From contig NW_022872898.1 of assembly GCF_900324485.2 (NCBI RefSeq), forward strand, positions 62,001-126,000: 64,000 nt of DNA, read 5' to 3'. Shown here in pieces: positions 39,535 to 51,959 of the stretch. Each line of letters begins with the position of its first letter. Position 1 is the first letter of the stretch. Position numbers and translations under genes: made by a program. Below the pieces are notes generated by a model, which worked only from the letters and a program-made list of their open reading frames with translations, searched no databases and was not told the origin of the DNA. The stretch comes from Mastacembelus armatus. Lineage: Eukaryota > Chordata > Actinopteri > Synbranchiformes > Mastacembelidae.

Positions 39535-40518
39535 CCTATTATCCTCCCTAATCACTCCTGCCACCGCAGCCAAGCCACACGCGCCGAGGCTCAGCCCGCT
39601 CCTCGCCGGCCTATCCCGGAGCCTCGGCGTCGACTGAGAGGCGCCCCTTCAGTCCCTCAGCCACCGGCGCCCTCAGTCTCCAGTTCCCCCGAAGAGGCAG
39701 CCGCCTCTGCAGCAGCCTCCCCGGCCGTCTCAGCCGCCTCTGCAGCAGCCTCCACGGCCGTCTCAGCGCTCTCAGCGGCCAAATCGCCAGCTGCTTCCCC
39801 GGCGGAGGCCGCCTCAGCAGCAGCTTCCCCGGCCGCCTCAGCAGCTGTCACCGTTGTCTCCAGGCCCGCAGCAGCCGCCGCTGCCTTCGTCTCCAGTGCC
39901 GGCGCCGCCGCCGCCAGTCCCAGTCCCTCGGTGCCGCAACCAAGGCTCCTTGCCGGCCTATCCCGGCGCCTCGGCGTCGACTGCGAGGCGCCCCTTCAGC
40001 CCCTCAGTCTCCAGTTCCCCCGAAGAGGCAGCCGCCTCTGCTCCCAGGGCTGCCGGACCCGCCTCTGCTCCCAGGGCTCCCGGACCCGCCTCTGCTCCCA
40101 GGGCTCCCGGACCCGCCTCTGCTTCCCGAGCTGCCGAACCCGCCTCCGCTCCCAGGCCCACCTACGCTGCCGCCAGTCAAGCAGCAGCAGCACCCGGCCG
40201 AGCCTACGGAGCCTCCCGAGTCGTGGCCACGGCTGTCTCCCTCTCCCCGGTCGTCTCCCTTGTCACGGCCGCCTCACCTGCCAGCGCCACCACCAGCGTA
40301 CCTCGAGCTGCCGCCGCGGCAGCCGCCAGAGCTCCCCAAGCAGCCCATCTTGGATTCTGTCCTTCCCTCTAATCTCCCGGACCCTCTCATGCCCTCAATG
40401 TTCCCGGAGCCTCCTCGGCCGCCAGAGTCGGAGCCAGAGCCTCCTCGGCCGCCAGGGTTAGAGTCGCCTGGATCCCCTGAAGTGTCTCCAGCGTCTCCCT
40501 TGTCTCCTGCGTCCCCCG
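39535..40518 (+). other. GC-rich, Pro/Ala/Ser-rich segment, unassigned
   Basis: About 980 bp with strongly biased codons. One frame (from 40260) reads PPPAYLELPPRQPPELPKQP and EPPRPPESEPEPPRPPGLES, then PASPLSPASPE directly into L2 sequence. Upstream it contains tandem gctcccgg/acccgcctct repeats (unit about 27 bp at 40035-40150). Proline-rich stretches like this occur in fish retroelement polyproteins, but I cannot assign a family. Alanine-rich ORFs on other frames are composition shadows. Confidence 0.4.
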
Positions 40519-42068
40519 AGCAGCTATCAGACCACTTACACAGGAATGAACTATTTGAAGATTTTCAATCAGGATTTAGAGCACATTATAGTACAGAAAC
40601 AGCACTGTTAAAAGTTACCAACGATCTTCTCTTAGCCTCAGATAATGGACTCAAACCAGTTAACCAGACTTCAAGCCTGTCTAACTGACATCAAGGTCTG
40701 GATGACCAGTAACTCTTTACTTTTAAACTCAGAGAAAACAGAAGTCATTGTATTTGGGCCAGAAAATCTCAGAAATAACTTCTCTAACATTATAGCTACT
40801 CTAGATGGCATAGCCCTGGCCTCCAGCACTACTGTAAAAAACCTTGGAGTTATTTTTGACCAGGACATGTCCTTTAACTCACACATAAAACAAGTCTCTA
40901 GAACCGCATTCTTTCACCTGCGCAACATTGCCAAAATTAGGAACATCCTGTCTCAAAATGATGCAGAAACACTAGTCCATGCATTTGTTACCTCAAGGCT
41001 AGATTACTGTACCTCATTACTATCTGGATGTCCCAATATCTCCATAAAAAGCCTCCAATTAATCCAGAATGCTGCAGCCAGAGTCCTGACAGGAACTAGC
41101 AAGAGAGATCATATTTCTCCTATACTGGCTTCTCTTCATTGGCTCCCTGTAAAATACAGAATAGAATTTAAAATCCTTCTTCTCACATACAAATCCCTTC
41201 ATAATCAAGCTCCTACATACCTTAAAGACCTCATAGTGCCATATTATCCCAAACCACTTCGCTCTCAGAGTGCAGGTCTACTTGTGGTTCCCAGAGTTTC
41301 CAAAAGCAGACTGGGAGGCAGAGCCTTTAGTTATCAAGCTCCTCTCCTGTGGAACCAGCTCCCAGCCTGGGTTCAGGAGGCAGACACTCTCTGTACTTTT
41401 AAGGCTAGACTTAAAACCTTCCTTTTTGACAAAGCATATAGTTAGGGCTGGCTTCAGGCAACCCTGAAGTTATGCTGCTAACCATCCCTTAGTTATGCTG
41501 CTATAGGCCTAGACTGCCCGAGGACCATTGGTGCACTGAGCTCCCCTACCCTAACCCCCCGCTCCTTTTTTTCCTTCCCCTCCCCTCTCTTCCTCTCCTC
41601 CCACCTCACATCTATATTCTACCATTGAATATCACTAACCTTGTGCTCTCTCTCTCTCCTAGTTTGTTGATCTCTCCCTCTCTCTCTGTTATCTCTCTGT
41701 ACCTTCTGCAGGTGTCCCTGGTCCTAGAGCGGCATATCGCTGATGTGCGGTTACTGGTCCCACCAACCTGCAGTGTCTATTTGTTGTTTATTGTTGCTGT
41801 TCTCTTCTCTCTGCTTTATCCAGTCACCCCAACTGGTCGAGGCAGATGGCCAGCCAAACTGAGCCCGGTTCTGCTGGAGGTTTTTTCTTCCATTAAAAGG
41901 AGTTTTTCCTCTCCACTGTCGCCAAATGCTTGCTCATAAGGGAATTGTTGGGTTTTTAGTTTTAGTTTTTGTAAAGTGCCTTGAGATGATTTGTATTGTG
42001 ATTTGGCGCTATACAAATAAAATTGAATTGAATTGAATTGAATTGAATTGAATTTAATTGAATTGAAT
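40519..42068 (+). mobile_element. L2-type LINE with complete 3' end
   Basis: Starts mid-RT (LSDHLHRNELFEDFQSGFRA). It lacks the catalytic A and YADD blocks through an internal deletion near 40650, then keeps the C-terminal domain from RLQACLTDIK to TFLFDKAYS and a stop at 41445. The 3' UTR follows (gtcaccccaactggtcgagg, cgctatacaaataaaattg), ending in an (AATTG)n tail at 42022-42068. The 5' join at 40519 keeps the frame of the proline-rich segment. Confidence 0.88.
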
Positions 42069-42097
42069 CAGCTTTCCCACAAGTATGATCAAAAGGT

Positions 42098-42187
42098 GTC
42101 AGGATGGCTGAGTGGTCTAAGGCACCAGACTCAAGGCTTGATTCCATTCTATGAACATGTTATTCAGGTCTCCAGCTGAAGGTGTGG
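42098..42187 (+). pseudogene. tRNA-Leu-CAA with intron, 3' truncated
   Basis: gtcaggatggctgagtggtc, taaggcaccagactcaag, then a roughly 28-nt intron-like insert, ggtctcc and the variable arm. The T arm and acceptor 3' strand are missing. Confidence 0.75.
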
Positions 42188-42398
42188 TTACAGTTTCATG
42201 TATTGACTTCTACCCTGTACGTTGATAACATTCAATGTCTCTCTCTTTGTAAAGTAATTTTCTACTTGAATATGTACATGTAACAGTAACAACATTGAAT
42301 CAGCTACAAAAATATTCTCCATTAACCTAATAGTCAATTGGCAGAACATAGGTGGATCCAAGTATACCACATTTACAGTTAAATGTGTGTTATACACA

Positions 42399-42475
42399 GT
42401 CTGGCTAGCTCAGTCAGTAGAGCATGATATTCTTAATCTCAGGGTTAGGGTTAGGTTTGAGCCCCACTTTGGGTG
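42399..42475 (+). pseudogene. tRNA-Lys-CTT pseudogene with telomere-like insert
   Basis: Copy of 11255-11331, with agggttagggttagg at 42441-42455. The acceptor starts gtctggc instead of gcctggc. Confidence 0.75.
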
Positions 42476-42479
42476 GTAG

Positions 42480-43667
42480 TGATTCTACAGGAGAGCTCCA
42501 TGTGTTGAGAAAAGATGATGTGACTTCAGGGGCGTAATAGGAGAAGGTGTTTCAGTGTCATTAAATAAACATAGATGAGTGACTGTATCATAGCAAGAAA
42601 ACACACTGTAGTTAAGGTTAGACCTTGTGTAACAACAGGTGCACTAGACAATACAACACAAATCTCATTCCCAATGTGACTTGAAACAGCATAACTTAGC
42701 AGCGTTATGACGTTACAGTAAATAGACTGAGGCTGCAGTTAAAATAACATCATGGCAGTGGTTAACAATGTCTACAGCTTAAACACTGCTGTGTAAGATA
42801 ACACTGCCACTCCTTGTGACCATTAACATTACAGTGTTTTTAAGAATCTCTCATGATTATTAGAAAATTAGCATATACACTATGGACAGAGATGAAAGTT
42901 TATGATTTCTATTGTCATTACTTTTGTTTGGGTATGTTTGGGTGTCACCTCTGTAGCTGGTAGACTTAAGTGCCCAGGGCACAGTGAGCACATTGACATT
43001 TCATGAGACATGGTCACGTGGTGGGTCAGTATGAGTGCAAGCATTTAACCCAGCTCATGTCAGGGGACCTGAAAGACACTGCAGCATGTTTTAACAACCT
43101 AACAGTATGTCCCAAATGGTCAGGGAATACCTTGAGAAGGAGCTGGAGGATGTTGCCTGGGTGGAGCACAACTGGACTTTCAGCCCTGCTTGGAGGAACA
43201 ATTAAGGTCCTTTTCAAGGATCAGCGTTCTTTTCGACTGACCTGTACTTTAAATATATTGCAACAAAGCATATGGTTTCCATAAACCAACTTGCTGATAC
43301 CAGAAACCCTAAGTAGGTCCAAACATTGCTGGATAACCTGCTGGTGAAGGGAGTTTCATGTTACTGGACCTGGAAGTAAATGGAAGAACATACCCAGACA
43401 CAAAAATGTCAGTGGGTGTTCTACACAAAAAAGGCGTTTGAAGGAGGAATTTGATATGCAGATAAGAGATAAGTGCACAGTTTATTTTAGAAATAAAAAA
43501 TACAAAACATGCCATAAAAACAGGGGTGTCACAGTGCTGCTTGCAGTTGTACACTGACTTTGTTTCCTTGCTGTTTACCATTGCATGCTAAAGTACAGGC
43601 TGATCTGGTCCATTTCATAATGTAGAAGAGCTTGACCACAATTGTTAGTCAGAGAAGAGTTGAACCT
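42480..43667 (+). other. No gene; partly mirrored at 56715-57000
   Basis: 42490-42740 is the inverse of about 56715-56990. 43060-43290 resembles an abundant fish repeat (cagggaataccttgagaagg, agctggaggatgttgcctgg). No ORF with a known domain. Confidence 0.45.
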
Positions 43668-43722
43668 CTGCTTCTGCCTGGTTTTGAACCAGGGACCTTT
43701 TCCGTGTGAGGCCAACGTGCCT
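43668..43722 (-). pseudogene. tRNA-Val-CAC 3' half
   Basis: The minus strand has cctcacacggaaaaggtccc, tggttcaaaaccagg and cagaagca. The 5' half is missing. Confidence 0.6.
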
Positions 43723-44062
43723 TGCTTATGATTCTAAAGATGACACTTTGAATACAACAAACCACAATAAACACACATGCTGAAATATAGAGAGCTGCAC
43801 TGGTGATTCCTAGTCTGGCCAGCCTGACCTACTCCTTTCTTAACAAAAGAATGTGGTTCTGGAACCCCTGCCATAGGGAGTCTTTTCCTCGAGCTTCCAA
43901 ACAGCAGGGGTGGGCTCTACAATCCAGTCATCCAACCAGATTTAAACAAACATCGCCCATACGCACTGACTTGTTCATAACGTTGATCAGTGACTCCGAC
44001 TGATAGCACAACTGGGACATCAGCAGAAAGGCAAAGAAAGACAGAGCAAGAAGTTTGACATT

Positions 44063-44640
44063 CTCCTCTGAACCCACTGGAAAGAGAAGTAATGAAAATG
44101 GGAGAACCACTCAGGCCACAAAGGACAAATGAGTTAAGAACCTTTCAGACAAGCAACTCTCACAAGCAGAGAGATGTCCTAGCCAATGGACTTAACTTTG
44201 CAGTCATGCCTAAACATATTCCGGTTGTGGATTTTATTAAAGCCACAGAATCTGCCATTCGCAACAATGACCTATCTAACACAGAAGCAGAGGAACTCTG
44301 ACTAAAAGTCATTGCAGCACTCAAGGTTCTAAGCCACCACCACCCAACCTCACCACCAAGGAGAGCAGGACCATGTCTTCCCTGTCTAAGGACGAGACTA
44401 TTACCATCCTGCCAGCAGACAAAGGGAGATGCACATTGGTTGGTTAATAAACACAACAGAGTATCATGAGAAAATAATCTCTCTCTTGGAAGACCAACAG
44501 ACATACGAAAAGCAAATAAGGGACCCCACCAGCATCTACAAGAGAAAGGTGATTGACTGTTTAAAAGAACTGGAAAAGAATAAAGCCATTGACAGGACCA
44601 CCTACTACAACTGGCTTTGCTGTTTACTCCATTCAAAAAT
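44063..44640 (+). mobile_element. Penelope-like element fragment
   Basis: Same truncated fragment as 8089-8630 (VLANGLNFAVMPKHIPVVDF, LLEDQQTYEKQIRDPTSIYK). Here the following tRNA flank keeps the gaatggagtaaacag-type spacer. The sequence before 44063 is not L2, unlike 8088. Confidence 0.75.
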
Positions 44641-44719
44641 ATGCACAGAATTGGTGATAATACTGTAAAGCATCTCTGCACTAATGCACATGTCATATTG
44701 GTTGCTTGTCATTGTGTCA

Positions 44720-44792
44720 GTTTCTGTAATGTAGTGGTCATCACGTTTGCCTAACACGCAAAAGGTCCCTGGTTCGAAACCAGGCTGAAACA
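44720..44792 (+). tRNA. tRNA-Val-AAC
   Basis: As 8649-8721, with one D-stem-side change (tgtaatgtagtgg). The loop is ctaacac; the T arm is perfect; a T5 terminator is at 44796-44800. The same acceptor T-T mismatch is present. The inverted partner 4713-4785 has CAC. Confidence 0.78.
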
Positions 44793-44934
44793 CAGTTTTT
44801 GCACTGACTCTATCTCAGTCTCAGAGATCTCAGCCTGAGCTGACCAAAGGTAGCTGTGACCCAACCTCTTTGTAGCTCCATTTGATGTGCTGAGTTACTA
44901 AAGGATTAGCTGGGACCCTGCATCAATATAACCT

Positions 44935-44972
44935 GCACTCACTGTCCTCATGAATGTGAGGACAGTGAGTGC
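44935..44972 (+). repeat. Perfect 16-bp hairpin downstream of Val-AAC
   Basis: Stems 44935-44950 and 44957-44972; same sequence as at 8864. Confidence 0.85.
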
Positions 44973-45413
44973 TACGGTATTTCAAAAACTAGGCAGTGTG
45001 AACTGTGTTTCCATCTCAGCCTTCTCAGAGAAGCTCATGTCAGTGGACCTGAAAGAAGTCAGAGTGCAGGACACTGATCAGAAAATCTGTGGAGTGGTCC
45101 CAGCCTAACCACCTGCTCTTTTTAACTTTAATGCTCACCACTACACCACCATCACTGTGTCCAAAGTTTTTACTACTCTTCTGAGGTATTTTCCATCCAC
45201 CTCATCTGTTCTGCTTCTTGGCTCCTGTACTTCTGCTTATGGAAAACATGTCAGTCAGGAAAGCAGGAGTGAAAGGATGACAGCACTTTGGCAGTTCACA
45301 CTCACTCTGTCTATAACACATTCTGCTGTCTTTGTCTGGACTGAGTTCATACATGTTGTACAAATATGTAACCAGGTAATGGAGAAGTCTTAATATTGGG
45401 CTTTAAAGACTTG

Positions 45414-45486
45414 TGGAGAATGTGGGCATCAATCCCACTACCTCTTAGATGCTAAGTAAGTGCTCTACCACTGGAGCTAACTCCCC
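45414..45486 (-). tRNA. tRNA-Ala-AGC (one stem mismatch)
   Basis: Exact inverted partner of 4018-4090, including the C-C mismatch in the anticodon stem and the ggattgatgcc B box. Confidence 0.65.
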
Positions 45487-46173
45487 CACGCATTAACCAC
45501 ACACATCCATAATTCCGTTTACAATTTGCCCAGACTGTCTACATGTGTTTTGTGGACTCAGATGTATGAGTTAAATCCTTGCACTCATACAGCAAGAATT
45601 CACACATTTAACATATTGTATATATATAAAAATATTGTTCTTTTTCTAGCCTTTTTATTTTGTTTTTATTTTCCTTTGTTTATTTTATTTTTATTATTTT
45701 TTTATTTTAACTAAGTTACTTTTATTACCATGTTATTTTAGAAATCTTCTTGATATAGAGTTGCCACAGTTTTTTGTACAGGAAAGTAGTACTGCTGGGG
45801 TGTGAACCCAGGAGCTGCTGACAGGAGGAAATTCTGAGGAAAAAAGTCACAATTCTGAGAAGAAATAAGCAAATGTTTAGTACAATAGTATAAAATGACA
45901 GATATATGCAAAAATACTAGAAAAATATTTAAAATGTAACATTTCTTATGAATGTTAACACAATATGGAAACATTCAATAACTGATTCATCATCTGGACT
46001 TTTGTGCATTGATATGTATTGTACATTGTTTAGACAATCAGTGGGAAATCAAAAGGAGACTAGGCACAATAACTGTATGTCCTTAAAGCTGGGTTCATGG
46101 ACAATTGTCAACCTCATGAAGGTCAGCGTCGAATTCTCCACTGATCATGTACTGTAAGCAATAACAAAGCTGT

Positions 46174-46260
46174 GACGAGGTGACTGAGTGGTTAAAGTGA
46201 TGGGCTGCTAATCCACTGTGCAGTGCACACGTGGTTTTTATATCCCATCCCATCCATGTC
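46174..46260 (+). pseudogene. tRNA-Ser-GCT pseudogene
   Basis: Partner of 3239-3325 with the same ruined T arm (ggtttttatatcccatccc). Confidence 0.8.
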
Positions 46261-47227
46261 ATAGATCCTGCTTTAGAAGTATTGTTAAGACAACAAAACC
46301 TCAAGTATTATGTTTGTTTCAGTACAGAGGATGGTGTAACTGCCAAGGACATGTTTTCAAGAGATGTGCACATTTGCGTCTGTTAAAATTCATATCAGTT
46401 TGAGCTCATTTACTGTTTAAAAATATTTGACTAAAATGTATGAATGTGATATTCAAGGCATAAAGTAAAGAATGCGCTCCCTTAAAATGTTTAAAAGTTA
46501 AGGGTTCTTTAAGAAAGTATTACTGAAGCGTAACAGGTCACATGGCCAGGTTGAGTTGTACACGGGACCGTTGCATTATGGGTTGAACTAATATGGACAC
46601 GGAGAAACGCTAATGGTATGCAGAGCCTGATAAAAGATTTCCTTTATCTGCATGGTCTAAGAGATTGTCTTTAAATCTGTTATTTTTGTGTATAATGTTG
46701 TTTTATATCAGTTTTTGTAAATTATGTTAGGCATAAATAGCGATGTCATTGGATTTGGATTGCCGCATGTGTTTGTTCGAGTATCAGTGGACATTTCCCT
46801 GAGAGACTGACAAAGGACTCCAAGAAATGCACATTTTGAACATTATATGCCTTATTTCTTGTAGTTTGCACGGTGTCTGCTGAGAAGAGAGAGACAGAGA
46901 GACAAATAAACAGCAAAAGGACATCTGGCACTGGTCTTTCATTAGACCAGTGCAGCTACAGATGGTTTTAGTCCATCCACCTTGGGGTGGTGGGTCCAGC
47001 ACACTTCTGCTGCACTCTGTTCCCCTCCACTCTGCATTTTAGCTATATTTACCTTCAATCACTATTCTGGAAGGTCAAAAGACTAAGAGTTTGTAAGGAT
47101 CCTGGGAGACTATCCTAAATCCAGTGCACTTGCAAAATGGTGGAAAACAGTGGACAGCTGGTTTCCTAGCTAAATCTGGCAACAAAAGCAATGGAATGGA
47201 AATGTTTTCTTTGGAAAGATTCACATA
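46261..47227 (+). other. Non-coding arm sequence
   Basis: Mirrored at 2340-3238 as far as about 47130; no gene seen. Confidence 0.55.
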
Positions 47228-47473
47228 CAGTCAAGCCCGAAGTTATTCATACCCCTTGCAAATTCTGATTTAAAGTTACTTTTATTGACAAGCAACTTTT
47301 TGTTCAAATGTAAATAGAAAATGAATAATCATTTTTTCCACAATGATGCCTCTTCTAATTTTCTTCTGGGTAAATGCCTGTGTCATTTCTAATCAAGAAA
47401 ATTCTTGCTGGTTGAATAAAAGTAACTTTAAGTCAGAATTTGCCAGGGGTATGAATAATTTTGGGCTTGACTG
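47228..47473 (+). mobile_element. Tc1/mariner-like MITE, full length (246 bp)
   Basis: cagtcaagcccgaagttatt to gggcttgactg, flanked by TA on both sides. Its right end marks the inner edge of the right arm: the left arm leaves the homologous MITE after 58 bp at 17115. Confidence 0.88.
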
Positions 47474-48009
47474 TATGTGTGTTTCCTTTGGGAAACTACA
47501 TATGGATAACTAGCGAGGACAAACATTAGAAAACAGGAACATGTAGGATTGCAGTAAGACACAGGGAAGACCTGAGACTGTTGAGATCTAACCGCTGATG
47601 AGATACTCTTTTTTGTTTTTTGACAGTTTTAAACAACATTGATTCAGCTGAGTTTTTACAGGTTGGTGTCACTGTCTTAAAGTCCATGAGGTGGGTCACC
47701 AATATCTGTAAACTGTCGGTATTTAAACCAAACAAGCAGAAAAAGTCCAAAAATGCCTTTACAAAAAGGGTTCAGGACTTGCCCTTCAGACCATAGTCTA
47801 AGGCAGGAAAACTGAACATTCCCCCATGACTGACCCCGTACAAACTGCAGGCCTCTCAGACAAACGCTGGAATTTTACATGACACCTCACGGCCATTGGA
47901 CCCTCCCTTACATCTGCAAATGCAGGATGAGGATTGTCCAGCAGATGTGACCATTTCTGACTGTGTCAGTGCTTCCACACAGTCACTCATTTTTGCTTCA
48001 TACTGATTC

Positions 48010-48165
48010 AGAGCAAGGGCATCACTTTGGATGAGTGGTTAACATTGTTGCCTCACAGCAAGAAGGCTCAGGCTGGTTAGAAACCTGGTGGGGGCCTTTC
48101 TGTGTTGAGGTTGCATATCATCCACATGCTTGTGTGGAGCTACTCTGGTTTCCTCCCACAGTCAG
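48010..48165 (+). mobile_element. SINE fragment (5' part)
   Basis: ggatgagtggttaacattgt, tgcctcacagcaagaaggct, cctcccacagtca. Partner of 16340-16505. Confidence 0.65.
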
Positions 48166-48491
48166 TAACTCAGCACTTGGTGAACTATGAGGACTGAAGG
48201 AACTGTTTGTGTCCAAGTTGAGAAGGTATCTGGCTTTAAAAAATCCTGTGGTCCTGCACATCAACATCTTACTGTTCTCAAAACATCCAAACATAAAAGG
48301 AGGAACTTTCTTCTTTTTATACCAGAACCTGATATAAAAAGTTCAAACCTCACACAGGGCTTCTTCTTAATGCCCACCTGAAATTATGTGCAGTCATATG
48401 TATTGTGCTTTGTTTAGACAGTCAGTGGGAAACCAGGTCTGAAAATGTGTTGCTAAGAGAGGAAATGAAAATGAAAAATGTCTCACTAACA

Positions 48492-48565
48492 GTCTCTGTG
48501 GCGTAATAGGTCAGTGCATTCGGCTGTTAACTGAAAGGTTGGTGGTTCAAGTCGAGCCAGGGAGG
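48492..48565 (+). pseudogene. tRNA-Asn-GTT, near complete
   Basis: 74 nt: gtctctg acceptor pairs with cagggag except the first pair (G-G); the anticodon arm ttcggctgttaactgaa is perfect. The T stem ggtgg/cgagc does not pair, so it is probably dead, though better than its partner 16113-16184. Confidence 0.65.
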
Positions 48566-48917
48566 TCTTCCTTCTGGTGATTCCTCTTTATTCAGAGTTT
48601 GCCCATAAATGAGTTGAAAGTCAAGAAGTCATACCTACAAACTAATAGCATAGCTTTGATGGTGAAGTATTAAAGTCATTTCAGTGTTTCTGTGTTACAA
48701 GTCTTCAAGTGCCTTTATTTGACTGAACCAATGGTGGTTTGAGCTCAACCAGGTCAGCTGTACTTTGTCATGCCAGCATGTTTATCTATTCAGTTAGTCT
48801 CAAAGCTTTACAGAAGAGGATTATGGGCACTGTGATATTTGTCTGAGGGAAAAAGTCACAATTCAGAGAAAAAGAAGAATTCTGAGAAGAAAGTCAGAGA
48901 AAAAAAAACAAATTATC

Positions 48918-49080
48918 AAAGGTTGAGTCGTGGCAATTAGACTTTCAGTTCCAATGTATTTCTGTCAGATAAATTGCAGGTTCCAGTCCAACTTTCTCTT
49001 AGACTAATGAAGCCACCTGGATGGGTGGTGAAACGTTGAGGCCTTAAAACTGAAAGTCCAGTTGCTATGACTCAACCTTT
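48918..49080 (-). mobile_element. Foldback element, 163 bp
   Basis: Partner of 15577-15739. Confidence 0.6.
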
Positions 49081-49311
49081 AGATTCTTAGTAATGTTAAC
49101 ATAGTATATAAACACTTGGTTGCAGTAGAATAGATGTTATAGTTAATTTTATGGCTGATTAGTCAATAATGAAGTTTTCTGACACTTGGGTTTGAAGTAA
49201 AGCTATAGTAACATCAGCTCTGAATGGAACCCCCACATCCCCAACACACCGTTTCTTCCCAACTGTGTCATTGTGTCAGTATCATAATCTAAAGGTATAG
49301 CAAAGGATGGT

Positions 49312-49421
49312 TTAGATCCACCGGCCTCTGGGACCAGGACCACTATAGCAGCGGGATGATAAACGAGAACCAGGACCTGAATTTTATTCACCAAGACCAC
49401 TACAAGAATGAATTTAACCAT
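49312..49421 (+). other. Acidic-repeat fragment, two units
   Basis: Plus-strand partner of 15236-15345; DQDHY-type units with a substitution altering the first. Confidence 0.45.
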
Positions 49422-49574
49422 GTAAAGCCCACTGTTGCAGAATTACAACATCACTTTTAGCAACTCTAAAATTCAATTCTTCTATTGTTTGTCCTCACAA
49501 TGCTATTGGATAGAAGAGGTGTTTATAAGTGGGAGAGGAAGCTTTGATGTCTGAGTGGTAGGGAACCACAACAT

Positions 49575-49940
49575 CCATCCATCTTCTGTACCCGCTTTTT
49601 CCTGAAAGCCAGGGTCACGGGGATCTGCTGGAGCATATCCCAGCTCTCTCTCGGGTGGAAGTCAGGGGTACACCCTGGACAGGTCACCAGTCCATCACAA
49701 GGCCACATAGAGACACACAAAGACAAATAACCTCACACACTCACACTCACTCCTACGGGCAATTCAGATTCACCAATCAACCTAACATGCATGTTTTCGG
49801 ACTGTGGGAGGAAACGCGGAGTAAACCCACACAAGCACGGGGAGAACATGCAAACTCCACACAGAAAGGCCAGGTTGCGAACTCACTACCTTCTTGCTGT
49901 GAGGCAACAGTGCTAACCACTCATCCACCATGCTGCCCAG
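49575..49940 (-). mobile_element. tRNA-derived SINE (empty site of the LTR)
   Basis: Continuous SINE with no insertion at the place where the left arm carries the 697-bp solo LTR. Core cctcccacagtccg and tail ggatggatg on the minus strand. Confidence 0.85.
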
Positions 49941-50271
49941 AATCACAACATCTGCACTGTCAAATGGTATGACAACAGAGCGGTCACACTTGTGTCATCC
50001 TTTGCTGGACCTGAACCTGTGCAGAAGATTCAGCGATTCAGCTACCAAACCCCTCATTGATGTTGAGAGGTCTTACATTGTTGGTACCTACAACAAACAC
50101 ATGGGAGGTGTGGATTTGTTGGACTCATTTGCTACCAAGTACAAGTTCCTCATGAAATCCCACCGCTGGTACATTTACATCTTCTGGAACACCATCATCC
50201 TTGCTGTGATTAATACCTGGCTCCTCTACAAGTGGGACTGTAAAGCTCTGAAGATGACTAAGAAAATCTGA
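49930..50271 (+). mobile_element. piggyBac transposase C-terminal fragment
   Basis: Plus-strand partner of 13685-14012: GTYNKHMGGVDLLDSF and RWYIYIFWNTIILAVINTW, with the KWYDNRAVTLVSSF block in another frame. Stop after KMTKKI. Confidence 0.85.
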
Positions 50272-51429
50272 GAGGTCAATTTATTTTCAATTTTTTCTAT
50301 ATTTGTGTCTTAGGGCTAAATGAATAGGGTAAGGAGAGAATTTCAGAGATCAAAAAATCAAAAAAATGTGGTACATAAAGAGATGTTCTTATGTCATTGT
50401 GCCTTTTTGTGATTTCAGTGCAAAACCATGTGGTATTAATACTACATATATAATACTACTTACTACTAATATTGTGTTATAATATGTAATGTAAACCAAT
50501 ACACCAGGTCTCAGATTGTGTTACTCTTTTTTTTACATTTTTGTAAACAGAAACAGCAACAGACTAACTCAGCAACACAACAGTCATCCAGGCCAGGTAG
50601 CTCCTTCAGCAACAACAGAGACTGACTGTTACACACTGAATGTATGTCTGTATAAATATAAACCTGTCAATACAAATGCTACAAATCAGATTTTATGTGA
50701 AAGACAGTCAGTCTATATGTGTCTATGTACAACAGCCTCATGGTTATATCTGTGTTGCCAAGTCTTGAGTATGACAGGCTTCTTTTGGAACAAACTTCCA
50801 GCCTTCCCCTTTGCTGCTGATGAGACATGTTCAGTAGCAGCCTCTGTCCACATGTTGGATTCAGTGAAATCCCCTCAGATATTTTTAATTACATGCACTG
50901 TATCTAAAAACTGACTTCATTATAGCTACATCTATTTTTATAGCTAAACTATCAATAAAACCATGAGCTTACCAGTTGCCAGTTGCAGTTTGAGTCTAAG
51001 TCTTGACTCTCAACAACAGAGACTGACAGTCACAGAGACTGTTACCCACTGAATGTATGTCTGTATAAATATAAACCTGTCAATACAAATGCTACAAATC
51101 AGATTTTATGTGAAGGACAGCCAGTCTATATGTGTCTGTTATAAATATAGTTTATAACTTCTGAGTAGTTTTCAAATAAAACAAAAACCCCGTAAAAAGA
51201 TATAAAAGGAGTCTACACAGCAGAGGTGTCTGAGGTGGTATCATTTAAGTGTTTGTGATGTTGAAAGTTTCAGACTCCAACAGTTAGTCAGTTAGTCCAA
51301 ATGATAGCTTACTGTGGGTCCCAACCTGTTTCACGGAGACAAGTCAATCTACAGTCTAATACATACGTGTTCAACATACACATACCTTGTTGTTTTTCTC
51401 AACAAGTTTACTACTGCTCAAAGAAGAAT
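50272..51429 (+). other. Non-coding arm sequence
   Basis: Partner of 12529-13684; 50727-51190 is also copied directly at 1-466. No gene called. Confidence 0.6.
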
Positions 51430-51484
51430 GGGCTCGTCCAGGACTTGAACCCGGGAGAGAATCATACCTCTAGACCAACAAGCC
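51430..51484 (-). pseudogene. tRNA-Pro lacking its anticodon arm
   Basis: Partner of 12474-12528 with the same deletion; acceptor and T arm good. Confidence 0.85.
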
Positions 51485-51959
51485 ACATGCAGGTGTGCTA
51501 CCCTTCACATAAAAGCTCACCAATTCTCTGTTTAGCAGCATTTATATTCATATTTAGGTTTATATTTATACAGACATACATTCAGTGTGTAACAGTTAGT
51601 CTCTGTTGTTGCTGAAGGAGCTACCTGGCCTGGATGACTGTTGCAGTCAGCTCACCTCAGTTAGCAGTTAGCTCATTATTTTGCAGTTGTATTTCATTTC
51701 ACAGTGGTCTATAAATGGGATCACAAAAGATTTAACATCATCAGCAAATGACATAGCACTTTATTACACAGATACATTTTTACTGGAGACTTTAGTATAA
51801 ATACTGTTCTGCAATAGTAACAGTCTACTTACAGTCTAATGTTACTGCACTGATTCATAAACTGTCACCATGGAACAACCATATGAACATAATTCAAGTG
51901 TGACACTGATACAACTGAGCTCTGCCCTATAACTGTGATTAGTTTTATGACTGGAATAA
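51485..51959 (+). other. Non-coding arm sequence
   Basis: Partner of 12020-12473; keeps the roughly 31 bp lost at the left hairpin. Confidence 0.55.

Larger units (their letters stand above)
44580..47130 (-). repeat. Inverted partner of 2340-4925
   Basis: See the left copy. The order here is Val-AAC, hairpin, Gly relic, Ala, Ser pseudogene, then the flank shared also with 33290-33420. Confidence 0.85.

Noticed and set aside
39657-40193. Alanine-rich minus-strand ORFs and Arg/Ser-rich plus-strand ORF
   Set aside because: Alternative frames of the same GC-rich repeat; no independent support.
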